Assembly (NCBI GenBank): GCA_003725585.1
Contig: RJMB01000002.1
Coordinates: 62,001-126,000, forward strand
Direction of reading: 5' to 3'
Length of the DNA: 64,000 bases
DNA from: Halostreptopolyspora alba
GTDB lineage: Bacteria > Actinomycetota > Actinomycetes > Streptosporangiales > Streptosporangiaceae
Positions 51,542-59,754 of this stretch are shown here, piece after piece. A program made the position numbers and the translations under genes. How positions within the stretch are numbered: position 1 is the stretch's first letter; each line of letters opens with the position of its first letter. Below the pieces are notes generated by a model, which did not search any database, had not been told where the DNA came from, and worked only from the letters and a program-made list of their open reading frames with translations.

Positions 51542-51821
51542 ATGGAGAGGCTAGGAGGGGTCTTCGGTGCGGCGGGTTCCCTCCCTTGAAGGGGCGAACT
51601 ATCCCGAACGGGACGCTGTCCCCCGAACCGAAGCAAGATCAGAACACGGGCTGGAGACGACCGTGATTCCGCACGTCTCACCCGCCCAGATCCGGGTAAC
51701 CGGCTCTCCGGGTGAGGGGAGACACCGCCGCGGGGCGGCGGACCGTACAAGAGCGGGGTTCGCACGGTCCACCGGCCCCACGGGATGGTCCGCTGTAGGG
51801 GCGGACCCGGGTCCAGAACTC
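51542..51821. other. intergenic region with nested hairpin
   Basis: No convincing gene. A nested stem CTCACCCG (51677-51684) / CGGGTGAG (51709-51716), with an inner CCGG-GTAA-CCGG, lies about 105 bases past the end of the leftward secreted-protein gene and may be its terminator. Nothing else is recognised. Confidence 0.4.
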
Positions 51822-52400
51822 TTACCAGAGTTCGTCCACGATGGTCTTGGCGTCCCCGGCCATGGGCTGGTAGCGGTCGGGGTAGGCCGAGCGCTGCACG
51901 CTCTGGCTGACCTTACCGATCGGGTCGTCCTTCCAGCTCTCGTCGGGGTAAAGGTTCTCCATCTCGTCGAGGAAGGCGTTGGTGGCCCACTCGGCGTTGG
52001 CCCGGTCGGGGGGTGAGCCCCAGTGGGCGCGCTGCTGGAACAGGCCGAGACTGTCGTGGTCCACCTCGACGTTGATGTTCTGCAGGTGGGTCTCGACGAT
52101 GACCGTGGTGACGGCGATGTTCGCGGCGTGGCTGCCCATTCCGCGTTCCTGCACGGCCTCGATCACGGCGCGGGCGCAGGAGACGCGGTAGTCGTCCATG
52201 TTCCCCGACATGTCGGCCTCCAGCATTCCGTTGAGCTGGTTGGCCATCTTTTGGTCCTCCTTGGTGGGGCCGCCGTCCACACACGGGTTCACCGAGTACC
52301 GGGTCGTTCCGGCCTCGGCGGGGGCGGCGCCGATGATCGTGAGTGCCGCGCTCAGCGGCAGCGCCGCCGCGGCGATGAGGGTTTTGTGCAGCTTTCGCAC
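51822..52400 (-). CDS. secreted lysozyme-like protein of unknown substrate
   Basis: About 192 residues. GTG 52400 opens VRKLHKTLIAAAALPLSAAL, a signal peptide ending near APAEAG. The mature domain has AANIAVTTVIVETHLQNINV, then the conserved DSLGLFQQRAHWG and WATNAFLDEMENL. The SxGLFQQR..WG pattern is common in actinomycete secreted proteins with a lysozyme/transglycosylase-like fold; the Glu in VIVETHL would be the catalytic candidate (inference). It may remodel peptidoglycan. It is separated from its neighbours by long gaps. Confidence 0.82.
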   Translation of the reverse strand: MRKLHKTLIAAAALPLSAALTIIGAAPAEAGTTRYSVNPCVDGGPTKEDQKMANQLNGMLEADMSGNMDDYRVSCARAVIEAVQERGMGSHAANIAVTTVIVETHLQNINVEVDHDSLGLFQQRAHWGSPPDRANAEWATNAFLDEMENLYPDESWKDDPIGKVSQSVQRSAYPDRYQPMAGDAKTIVDELW

Positions 52401-53653
52401 GGATTGTCCTCCAGATGAGAGGGGAAGGGGCGCGGCCGGGATTGGTGTCGGCGACGTACTCCCGGGGGAACCGGCCAGCGGTTCTCGCCGGAGCGGTGCC
52501 GGCTCGCGCTGTTGCGGTAAACGGGAACGCCGGTGGCGAATGGGGGTCTTCACGCCGGTGGTGTAGCCGGGAGCCGGGGGATGCCCGGCGTCGCTCACCG
52601 TCCCGTGCCGATCGCCACGGCGGTTCCTGGCCGGCCCCGGCACTGGCTGTCACCGGGACGGGCATGGTGGGGTGGCCCCGTTCGCGTGGGCGGTGCGGCC
52701 TCGTTGCCGCGCCCGCCGCCCGCGCCCGGGGCGGCGCCGGCCCGGGGCGTTGTGTTTCTCCGGGTCGGCACTGCCGGACACTGTAACCGAGACGTTACCG
52801 AGTTCGCTGGGGGGCTACCGCGCTTCGCCGCAGGCCATGGGGTGGATGTCTGCGGGGTGGTCGCGGCGGTGGGGCGCCGCCGAGCGGGTGTCGCCGTCCG
52901 CCACGAGCGCGGCGTTTTGGCTCGCGTTCGGGGTGGTACTCACCCCGGCCCGCGCTCCTGGTGTTCCTCCCCGTCCCGGAGGAATGAATGTCGTTTCTGT
53001 GTCATATTTCTCATTTGAGGGTGTTTGCCCACATAGTGGCCCTCTCTCGTGGTTCCGCTTTCCCGTGGAGCCGGCTCCGCGGCCTTTCCGGGCCGGTGGC
53101 CACCCCGACCACAGTGATCGCGATAGCGCGCCGGGAGCCCGAACGGGGCGTGGTCGGCCTCGGAGGGGCCCGCCCCGGAAAAGCGCCGTCGATGGCTGGA
53201 GTCCCACATCGGTGGGTGGCGCGTGGCCTCCGGCCAGGGCCACACCCGCTGATGCACGGAGAGGCGGGCTCGGCCGGCGCCGTGGGGCGTGGCCAGGGTT
53301 TTCAAGGGCCCCTGATCTGGTAGCGGACCGACCCGGACAGCAATGAACGTGGATCCGAGGGAGCGCGCTTTCAGCGGTCGGCCGTGGCCGACAGGGCGTC
53401 GAGGAGAGAGCGAGGGCAACGTGCGTCCGGGGGCGCCGACGAGCGCGAATGGGGACCAGGTGGCCGACGTGACGACACCCTGGCCCGGCGCCCACACCCA
53501 CCGCTGGAGCACGGGGGGCGGACCTTCCCGGCTGCCCTACCAGGTGGAGGGGAGGCCGTCCCTCGCGCCTCGACCGAACGGGACCGGTGGTACGGGAGCT
53601 TTCCCGGCTGCCCCCTCCACGCTCCACTCCGAGCCAGAACAGGGACTTTCGTG
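52401..53653. other. 1.25-kb stretch without a convincing gene
   Basis: Open frames exist but are Arg/Pro/Gly-rich and lack family similarity. One 103-codon frame (53343-53654, plus strand) ends in a TGATG overlap with the next gene and could be a disordered coupled protein, at low probability. The sequence at 52983-53040 is sharply AT-rich and may hold promoters for one or both flanking genes. I looked for a c-di-AMP riboswitch before the secreted-protein gene and could not recognise one. Confidence 0.4.
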
Positions 53654-54775
53654 ATGCAGATTTCGTTTCTTCAGCCGGTGTACGGCTTCTCCGCGCCAGT
53701 GGCCTCGGTTTACGTCAACGTCTCGCGGGACTCGGAGGACGCGGACCACGCGATACGGGTGCGATGGGGCAAGATCCGCGAGGAGCTGCTGGACCAGGGT
53801 GTCGACGAGGCGAGCGTGGCAGAACTGGCCGGGGTGGTGGGCCGCGACGAGGGAGAGCCCGGCCCGTGCGGACAGGTCGCCTTCGCGGCCGAGGGGCGGG
53901 TCCTGTGGGACACGCTCGTCGCCGATCCCCCGCAGGATTACGACGTTGGGGTGGGCGCGCTACCCAACCCGATGCCCTATCTGCGACGTCGCGGCCAGCA
54001 CGTGCCCTATGTGCTGGCCGTGGTGGACACCACGGGCGCCGACGTCCACGCGGTCGACGCGCGGGGCGTGCGGCACGGGCGCGTCGTGGAGGGCGAGGAC
54101 GATCTCACGCACAAGCCCCGTGGCGGCGCCGAACACCACAAGCAGATGCAACGCGCCGTTGACGAGCGGGTGAAGCACAACGCCAAGCGCATCGCCGAGG
54201 CGATGGAGGAGTTGGCGGTTCAGGGCGAGACCGAACGCGTGGTGCTCGCCGGAGAGACGCAGGTCCGCACCGAGATCCACGACCAGCTTCCCACCTGGGT
54301 ACGCGAGAGAGCCACCGAGATCGAGAGCGGGAGTCGCGCCAAAAGCGCGCACGACTCGTATCTGGAGCCCGAGCTGCGAACGGTGCTGCGTGAGCGCGCC
54401 GACCAGCAGATCCGGTCGGTGGTCGAGAGGTACCAAGAAGGTCTGGGAAATGAGGACCGGGTCGCGGTCGGACCGCGTGCGACCGTTTCCGCGTTGCAAC
54501 GGGGACAGGTGGAGACGTTGCTGGTGGACCCCGACGCTTTCGAGGGCGACTCTTGGCTGTGGATCGGCCCGTCCCCCGAGCAACTCGCCGTCACCGAGCG
54601 GGAACTGCGGGACATGGGAGTGGCGGAGCCGACCGCCGAACGCGCCGAGGCCGCCCTGCTTCGCGCGGCGGTTATGACCTCGGCGGAACTGGTGTTGGTC
54701 CCGCAAGACCGGGCGGACCTCCAGGATGGTGTCGGTGCGCTGCTGCGGTTCGACGACCCCACCATGAGAACCTGA
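53654..54775 (+). CDS. baeRF/Vms1-like (eRF1-fold) protein, family 2
   Basis: A 373-residue protein of the bacterial archaeo-eukaryotic release-factor group (Rv2629-like). The N domain (FSAPVASVYVNVSRDSEDAD) is followed by a central domain with YVLAVVDTTGADVHAVDARG and GAEHHKQMQRAVDERVKHNA, and a C-terminal L7Ae-like part with GQVETLLVDPDAFEG. Related Vms1 proteins cleave peptidyl-tRNA on stalled ribosomes; a similar rescue or stress role is inferred. ATG 53654 is used; GTG 53651 is also possible. It is monocistronic. Confidence 0.85.
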   Translation: MQISFLQPVYGFSAPVASVYVNVSRDSEDADHAIRVRWGKIREELLDQGVDEASVAELAGVVGRDEGEPGPCGQVAFAAEGRVLWDTLVADPPQDYDVGVGALPNPMPYLRRRGQHVPYVLAVVDTTGADVHAVDARGVRHGRVVEGEDDLTHKPRGGAEHHKQMQRAVDERVKHNAKRIAEAMEELAVQGETERVVLAGETQVRTEIHDQLPTWVRERATEIESGSRAKSAHDSYLEPELRTVLRERADQQIRSVVERYQEGLGNEDRVAVGPRATVSALQRGQVETLLVDPDAFEGDSWLWIGPSPEQLAVTERELRDMGVAEPTAERAEAALLRAAVMTSAELVLVPQDRADLQDGVGALLRFDDPTMRT

Positions 54776-54928
54776 GCCGCGGCCCACCCTCACGAGGTAC
54801 CGAAACCAGGCGTGCCCCGGCCGTGGCGGGTGGACGGTGCCCGGATCAGCCAGGCCGTGGCGACGGGACCGGCCCCTCACGTCACGGTCCGGGGGCCGCG
54901 TTTCGACAGCGGTCTCAGGCCCCCGACT

Positions 54929-55720
54929 TCACCGGCCCCGCCCCGTCCTCGCCTCCGCCGCGGTCACCCCCGCCTTGCAGGCGCGGGCGACGTCGCGGTG
55001 GTTGCGGTAGCGCTCCAGGAGCCCGAACGGGGCGGGCTCGGCCTCGGGGTAGCCCAGGCCGGTACGCACCATCAGCGTCTCCTCGCGTATCGTCCCGGCG
55101 CGGTACCAGCGTTCCCAGCGTTCGAAGTCGGGGCTGTGCTGGTGCCCGTAGGCGAAGGCGGCCTCACCCCCGCCCAGCAGTGAGTCGCCGTCGCGGCGCC
55201 ACAGCTCGATGCTGGCCTCGTGCTCGGCCGGCCACGAGGCCGTGGTGACCACGTCGAGACGCGGCACCGCCCCCGCGGGCCGCACCAGTAGGGCGTCGGT
55301 CTCGGGCGCGCGCCGGGGGAGTGGCCGAACCTCGTCGACCCGGGACAGGGTGACCAGTGCCCGCGCGATCCACCAGTAGTTCTCGCGGCGGGCCAGCATG
55401 CTGTCGGCCCGCAACCGGGTGGGCGGGTGCTTGACGATCTCCTGGTCGAGAAGATGCGCGACGAAGAGCGTGCCGTCGGGGTCGAGCTCGACGTCGACGT
55501 GGCCGGTGGCCACCAGCGTGGTTTCGCCGCCGGTGAGGCTGAACGCCACCCGGCGCGAGACCATGCTGTCGATCATGTCGAGGTGGGCGAGCGGCAGCGC
55601 GGCACACGGGACACCGTCCCGGTCCAGCGGGACGACCGGAACGCCGGTCGGGCCGTCGGGGGCCAGCCAGCTCAGCTCACCGGTGGTCGAGCGGTGCCAC
55701 GCCGCGCCGAAGTCGCGCAA
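54929..55720 (-). CDS. conserved hypothetical protein, pyridoxamine-oxidase-like split barrel possible
   Basis: A 263-residue protein. The N-terminal half (VPVVPLDRDGVPCAALPLAH, ETTLVATGHVDVE) has the look of a flavin-reductase/pyridoxamine 5'-phosphate oxidase-like barrel; the C-terminal half has WRRDGDSLLGGGEAAFAYGH and ends in RNHRDVARACKAGVTAAE. I do not recognise a named family. The start is TTG 55720 after GAGGA, with no better codon. It is divergent from cstA across about 145 bases. Confidence 0.72.
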   Translation of the reverse strand: MRDFGAAWHRSTTGELSWLAPDGPTGVPVVPLDRDGVPCAALPLAHLDMIDSMVSRRVAFSLTGGETTLVATGHVDVELDPDGTLFVAHLLDQEIVKHPPTRLRADSMLARRENYWWIARALVTLSRVDEVRPLPRRAPETDALLVRPAGAVPRLDVVTTASWPAEHEASIELWRRDGDSLLGGGEAAFAYGHQHSPDFERWERWYRAGTIREETLMVRTGLGYPEAEPAPFGLLERYRNHRDVARACKAGVTAAEARTGRGR

Positions 55721-55865
55721 TCCGGTGTCCTCGCCTTTCGACTGTCCAAATCATCATGTTAACTTCTTGTGACTCAACTATCCGCGCCGCCCCACTACCG
55801 TCCCCCCAGGGTCTGTGCCCCGCCGACCCGCTCATCCTCCACCGGCACGAGAAGAAGGTACAGCC

Positions 55866-57605
55866 ATGCCAGCAGTCGTCGTCATGGTCGTGGTCCTGGC
55901 GATATTCGCCCTGGGGTACCGCTTCTACTCCGAATACCTCGCCAAACGGGTATACGCCCTCGACCCCGCGTTCGTCACCCCCGCCCACTCCCAACGTGAC
56001 GGCGTTGACTTCGTGCCCACCAACCGGCACATCGTCTTCAGCCACCACTTCATCTCGGTCGCCGGAGCCGCGCCCATCGTGGGCCCGGCGGTGGCCGTGT
56101 TCTGGGGATGGGGACCGGCCCTGCTGTGGGTGGTGCTGGGAACCGTGTTCGCCGCGGGCGTGCACGACTTCGGTTCGCTCGCGGTGTCGGTGCGGCACAA
56201 TGCCAGGAGCATCGGCACGATCGCCAGCGACGTGATCAGTCGGCGCGCGCGAACGCTCTTCCTGCTGATCATCTTCTTCCTGGTGACCATGGTCAACGCG
56301 GTGTTCGCGGTGGTCATCGCCAACCTGTTCCAGGGCACCCCCGAGGCGGTGCTGCCGGTGCTGGTGACCATCCCGCTGGCGATCGGGGTGGGCCAGTACG
56401 TCTACCGCCGGCGCACGGCGGCGCTGCTGCCCTCGATCGTCGCGCTGCTCATCGTCTACGCCTGCATCCCGCTCGGCCAGGTGGTGCCGATCACGCTCGA
56501 CCCCGTGGCCGGCGCGATCGGTATCGAGGCGCACACGCTGTGGATCGTGCTGATCTACGTGTACACGTTCTTCGCCTCCCGGCTGCCGGTGTGGCTGCTG
56601 CTGCAGCCGCGGGACTACATCAACCAGCACCAGATGATGCTGGCGCTGGCCGTGATCCTGCTCGGTGTCGTGGTCGGGATGAACACCATGGCCGCCCCGG
56701 TGGTCAACAACGACATCCCGGAGGGCTCGCCGCCCTGGTTCCCGCTGCTGTTCGTCACCATCGCCTGCGGTGCCGTCTCCGGGTTCCACAGCCTGGTCTC
56801 CTCCGGCACGACCGCTAAGCAGCTCGACAAGGAGACCGACGCCCGCTACGTCGGCTACATGGGAGCCCTCGGCGAGGGCACGCTCGCGCTGTGCTCGATC
56901 CTGGCCTGCGCCGCCGGTGTGGCCGTCTTCGCCAACAACCCCAGGTCCGAGTGGCAGGGTCTCTACACCGACTTCGACACGGCCTCCGGCAGCGCTGTCG
57001 GCAACTTCACCCAAGGTGTCGCCAACTTCGCGAACAACCTGTTCATACCGGTCGACGTGGGGATCGTCTTCGCCGCGGTGGTCGTCATCAGCTTCGCGGC
57101 GACCAGCCTGGACACCGCGGTGCGGCTGCAGCGCTACATCATCCAGGAGATCGCCGAGATCGCCCGGATCACGCCACTGACCCGCAACCTCACCCTGCCC
57201 ACGCTGCTGGCGGTGCTCATCCCGTTCGGGCTGGCGATCATGCCGGGGGACTTCGCCTTCGGCACCCTGTGGCAGCTGTTCGGCACGACGAACCAGCTCA
57301 CCGCCGGGCTGGCGCTCGCCGTGGTCGCGGTCTGGGTCACAAAGAACAACCGCAACCCCCTCGCGGTGCTCGTGCCGCTGGTGTTCCTGGTGACCATGAC
57401 CACCTGGGCGCTGGTCGTCCAGCTGGTCGACTTCGCCACCGCGGCCGACCCGCTGCAGCGGTTCCTGTTGGCGCCGCTGGACCTGGTCATCTTCGCCCTG
57501 GCGGTGTGGCTGATCATCGAAGCCGCGGTGGCCTTCCGCAAGGCGTGGGCGGCGCGCTCGCAGGCCCCCGCGACACCCACGGAACCAAGCAGGACCGAGG
57601 ACTGA
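55866..57605 (+). CDS. cstA: CstA-family carbon-starvation / pyruvate transporter
   Basis: A 579-residue protein with about 14-16 membrane spans, starting at ATG 55866 after AAGAAGG. It opens with YRFYSEYLAKRVYALDP and DFVPTNRHIVFSHHFISVAG and continues GPAVAVFWGWGPALLWVVLG, the CstA core. E. coli CstA and BtsT take up pyruvate or peptides during starvation. This form is shorter than E. coli CstA (701). The stop overlaps the next start (TGATG), and a third overlap follows, so cstA, the CC protein and the ArsA-like ATPase are one tightly coupled unit. Confidence 0.93.
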   Translation: MPAVVVMVVVLAIFALGYRFYSEYLAKRVYALDPAFVTPAHSQRDGVDFVPTNRHIVFSHHFISVAGAAPIVGPAVAVFWGWGPALLWVVLGTVFAAGVHDFGSLAVSVRHNARSIGTIASDVISRRARTLFLLIIFFLVTMVNAVFAVVIANLFQGTPEAVLPVLVTIPLAIGVGQYVYRRRTAALLPSIVALLIVYACIPLGQVVPITLDPVAGAIGIEAHTLWIVLIYVYTFFASRLPVWLLLQPRDYINQHQMMLALAVILLGVVVGMNTMAAPVVNNDIPEGSPPWFPLLFVTIACGAVSGFHSLVSSGTTAKQLDKETDARYVGYMGALGEGTLALCSILACAAGVAVFANNPRSEWQGLYTDFDTASGSAVGNFTQGVANFANNLFIPVDVGIVFAAVVVISFAATSLDTAVRLQRYIIQEIAEIARITPLTRNLTLPTLLAVLIPFGLAIMPGDFAFGTLWQLFGTTNQLTAGLALAVVAVWVTKNNRNPLAVLVPLVFLVTMTTWALVVQLVDFATAADPLQRFLLAPLDLVIFALAVWLIIEAAVAFRKAWAARSQAPATPTEPSRTED

Positions 57606-57922
57606 TGACGCGGGACGGTGGCGACGGTCACGCGGCCCGGGAGCAACACCCGGGCCGCGTGCGCCGCCTCCTGGACGCCTGGCGCCGATTCGAGGCGTTC
57701 CACGATGCGGTGTTCGCGTCGCGGTGGCGGCGCGCCCTGCGGCGCGAGGCCCAGACCCAGGCCGACACCATGCGCGCCCTGGTACTGCTGGAGACCCTGG
57801 GGGTGGACAACCCGGTGGCCTACGAGACCCTGGACCTGATCCCCGCCATGATCGCCGACCTGCACGAGTGGCACCAGCGCATGGGAGATCCGGAGTACGG
57901 CAACCCGGAGGTCTGCTGTTGA
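57605..57922 (+). CDS. cory-CC-star-type small protein
   Basis: A 105-residue soluble protein beginning at ATG 57605 inside the cstA stop. It is helical and Arg-rich, with DAWRRFEAFHDAVFASRWRR, then AYETLDLIPAMIADLHEWHQ, and ends in two adjacent cysteines (PEVCC, stop). This terminal Cys-Cys at the very end defines the 'cory-CC-star' proteins found next to CstA in actinomycetes. The pair could bind metal or take part in a disulfide or metal handover to the following ATPase (inference). Its stop overlaps the ATPase start. Confidence 0.85.
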   Translation: MTRDGGDGHAAREQHPGRVRRLLDAWRRFEAFHDAVFASRWRRALRREAQTQADTMRALVLLETLGVDNPVAYETLDLIPAMIADLHEWHQRMGDPEYGNPEVCC

Positions 57923-58848
57923 CCCCGGGTGGGCGGGCGAGTACGGCCGCCCCGGCGGAGGCCACCGCGACCACCATCACCTTCTTCGGCGGCAAGGGCG
58001 GTGTGGGCAAGACGACCATGGCGGCCGCGTCGGCGATCGGGCTCGCCGACGCCGGGTGGCGAACCCTGGTGGTCTCCACCGATCCGGCCCACTCACTCGG
58101 CGACGCCTTCGGCACGGAGCTGACCGATCGCCCGCGCGAGCTCAGTGAGAACCTGTGGGCGGCCGAACCCGACGCCGAGGCCGCGGTCCGGCGCCGGGTG
58201 GCCCAGGTCACCGAGGACGCCCGCAGCACCCTGCCACGCGAGGTCATGCCGGCGGTGCAGCGCCACCTGGCCCACGCCGCCGCCACACCGGGCATGGCCG
58301 AGTCCGCCCTGGCCGACCTGCTCATGGACGCGATGGAACGCGTGCCGGGGGAGTGGGACCTGCTGGTCGTGGACAGCGCGCCCACCGGCCACCTGCTGCG
58401 GCTGATCAACCTGCCGGAACTGCTCGGGCCCTGGGTGGAGGGGCTGGTGCGCCAGCGTGAGCGTGTCGCGAGCGCCGACAGCCTGGTCGCGGGCATGGTC
58501 GGTTCCCAGGAGCGCGACTCCGCCGATGACGACCCCCTTCTGGCGCGGCTGCGGGAGCGACGCGGCAAACTGGAGAGAGCGGCCGAGCGGCTGCGCGCCG
58601 AGGCGTGCGTGCGCCTGGTCCTGCTACCGCGGCGGATGGTGCTGGCCGAGACCGAACGCGCGGCCGACCAGCTCTCCGAGGCCGGTTTCCGGCTTGGGCC
58701 CGTGGTACTGAACCAGATCCCCGAGCGGCCCGACCCCCGGGTGGTCGAGGCGGTGTGGCGCCGCTTCGAGCCGCAGGGCGTGCTGGAGCTCCCGCTCGCC
58801 GCGGAGGAGCCGGTGGGGATCGAGCGGCTGCGTCCGCTGGCTCGCTGA
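57919..58848 (+). CDS. ArsA/Get3-family ATPase
   Basis: A 309-residue P-loop ATPase. The deviant Walker A FFGGKGGVGKTTMAAASAIG lies at residues ~22-41, followed by STDPAHSLGD (switch I) and VVDSAPTGHLLRLINLP (switch II), all as in ArsA/Get3. No transmembrane or Cys-rich metalloid site is seen, and no arsB/arsR is near, so it is unlikely to be an arsenite pump. The start is TTG 57919, overlapping the stop of the CC protein (TTGA). The operon suggests a partner in CstA assembly or metal/redox handling. Confidence 0.9.
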   Translation: MTPGGRASTAAPAEATATTITFFGGKGGVGKTTMAAASAIGLADAGWRTLVVSTDPAHSLGDAFGTELTDRPRELSENLWAAEPDAEAAVRRRVAQVTEDARSTLPREVMPAVQRHLAHAAATPGMAESALADLLMDAMERVPGEWDLLVVDSAPTGHLLRLINLPELLGPWVEGLVRQRERVASADSLVAGMVGSQERDSADDDPLLARLRERRGKLERAAERLRAEACVRLVLLPRRMVLAETERAADQLSEAGFRLGPVVLNQIPERPDPRVVEAVWRRFEPQGVLELPLAAEEPVGIERLRPLAR

Positions 58849-58937
58849 GAGCGCCCGCGGTGTCGAGGTGCGGGCCCCGCGGACACATGACGGACGGCCC
58901 GCCTGGGTAAGCTCGTGAACTGGGTATACGGAGGTGG

Positions 58938-59699
58938 GTGGCGATCGAGATGGATTCGGCGGGTGACCGCGTCTGGACGGTGCCGAACCTGCTGAGCATT
59001 CTGCGCCTGCTCGGCGTTCCCGTCTTCCTGTGGCTGGTGCTCGGACTCCGGGAGGACTGGTGGGCACTGGGTGTGCTGGCGTTCGCCGGGATATCCGACT
59101 GGCTCGACGGCAAGATCGCGCGCGCCTGGAACCAGGCCAGCCGGCTCGGCGTGATGCTGGACCCCCTGGCCGACCGCCTCTACATCTTCGCCGCGCTGCT
59201 GGGCCTGGTCGTTCGTGACGTCGTCCCCTGGTGGCTCATGGCGATCCTGGTGGCCCGCGACGTGTTCATCGTCGTGGCGCTGCCGGTGCTGCGCGTCTAC
59301 GGTTATGGCCCGTTGCCGGTCAACCTCGCGGGCAAGGCGGCCACCCTCTGCCTGCTGTATTCCTTCCCGTTGCTGTTCGTCGCCGGATACGACCACATCG
59401 TCGGCGATGTGGCGAAAATCGTTGGTTGGGCGTTCGCTATCTGGGGAACGGCTATCTACTGGTGGGCCGGATTGCTATACGCGGTGCAAGGACAGCGGCT
59501 AATCCGGCATGCCCGGCGGGCCGACCGGGCACGTGGCGTGGATGCTGGAACCGGCTCCACGGCGCGTCCGGCGGCCACGAACGGTGATCCCGGTACGACG
59601 GAGCAGGATGGTGGCGCGGACGACCCCTCGCGTGACCGACGCTCCGGAGGATCCGACCCATCGTCCAGCGAGAGGAAGGGAGCGACGTCCCCACCATGA
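58938..59699 (+). CDS. CDP-alcohol phosphatidyltransferase, cardiolipin-synthase type
   Basis: A 253-residue membrane enzyme with the CDP-alcohol transferase motif DWLDGKIARAW...GVMLDPLADR (residues ~54-81), the D-x2-DG-x2-AR-x8-G-x3-D-x3-D pattern, and about six spans. Actinomycetes use such eukaryotic-type enzymes to make cardiolipin from phosphatidylglycerol and CDP-diacylglycerol, so Cls is the best guess; PgsA-like synthases share the motif. The tail (from ~195) is long, polar and disordered. GTG 58938. The sugar nucleotidyltransferase gene follows closely. Confidence 0.88.
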   Translation: MAIEMDSAGDRVWTVPNLLSILRLLGVPVFLWLVLGLREDWWALGVLAFAGISDWLDGKIARAWNQASRLGVMLDPLADRLYIFAALLGLVVRDVVPWWLMAILVARDVFIVVALPVLRVYGYGPLPVNLAGKAATLCLLYSFPLLFVAGYDHIVGDVAKIVGWAFAIWGTAIYWWAGLLYAVQGQRLIRHARRADRARGVDAGTGSTARPAATNGDPGTTEQDGGADDPSRDRRSGGSDPSSSERKGATSPP

Positions 59700-59754
59700 G
59701 CGCACGCCCAAGGGCCTTCCATCGAACCGCGAACAGGATCGGGGGGTGGCCCTG

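Noticed and set aside
52401..53040. c-di-AMP (ydaO) riboswitch before the secreted lysozyme-like gene
   Set aside because: Such genes are often controlled this way in actinomycetes, but I could not find the conserved sequence blocks on the minus strand by eye.
53343..53654. 103-codon frame ending in TGATG at the baeRF start, as a definite gene
   Set aside because: The coupling overlap is attractive, but the protein is Pro/Gly/Ser-rich with no family, so it is mentioned only as a low-probability possibility.
57919..58848. Arsenite-efflux ATPase assignment
   Set aside because: The P-loop core is ArsA-like, but there are no ars genes nearby and no metalloid-binding Cys triad was seen, so a resistance role is not claimed.
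55677..59396. 1239-codon open frame on the minus strand covering cstA, CC protein, arsA and cls
   Set aside because: It is antisense to four well-supported genes; its composition is His/Asp/Gln/Arg-rich as expected of a GC-rich shadow frame, and no domain is visible.
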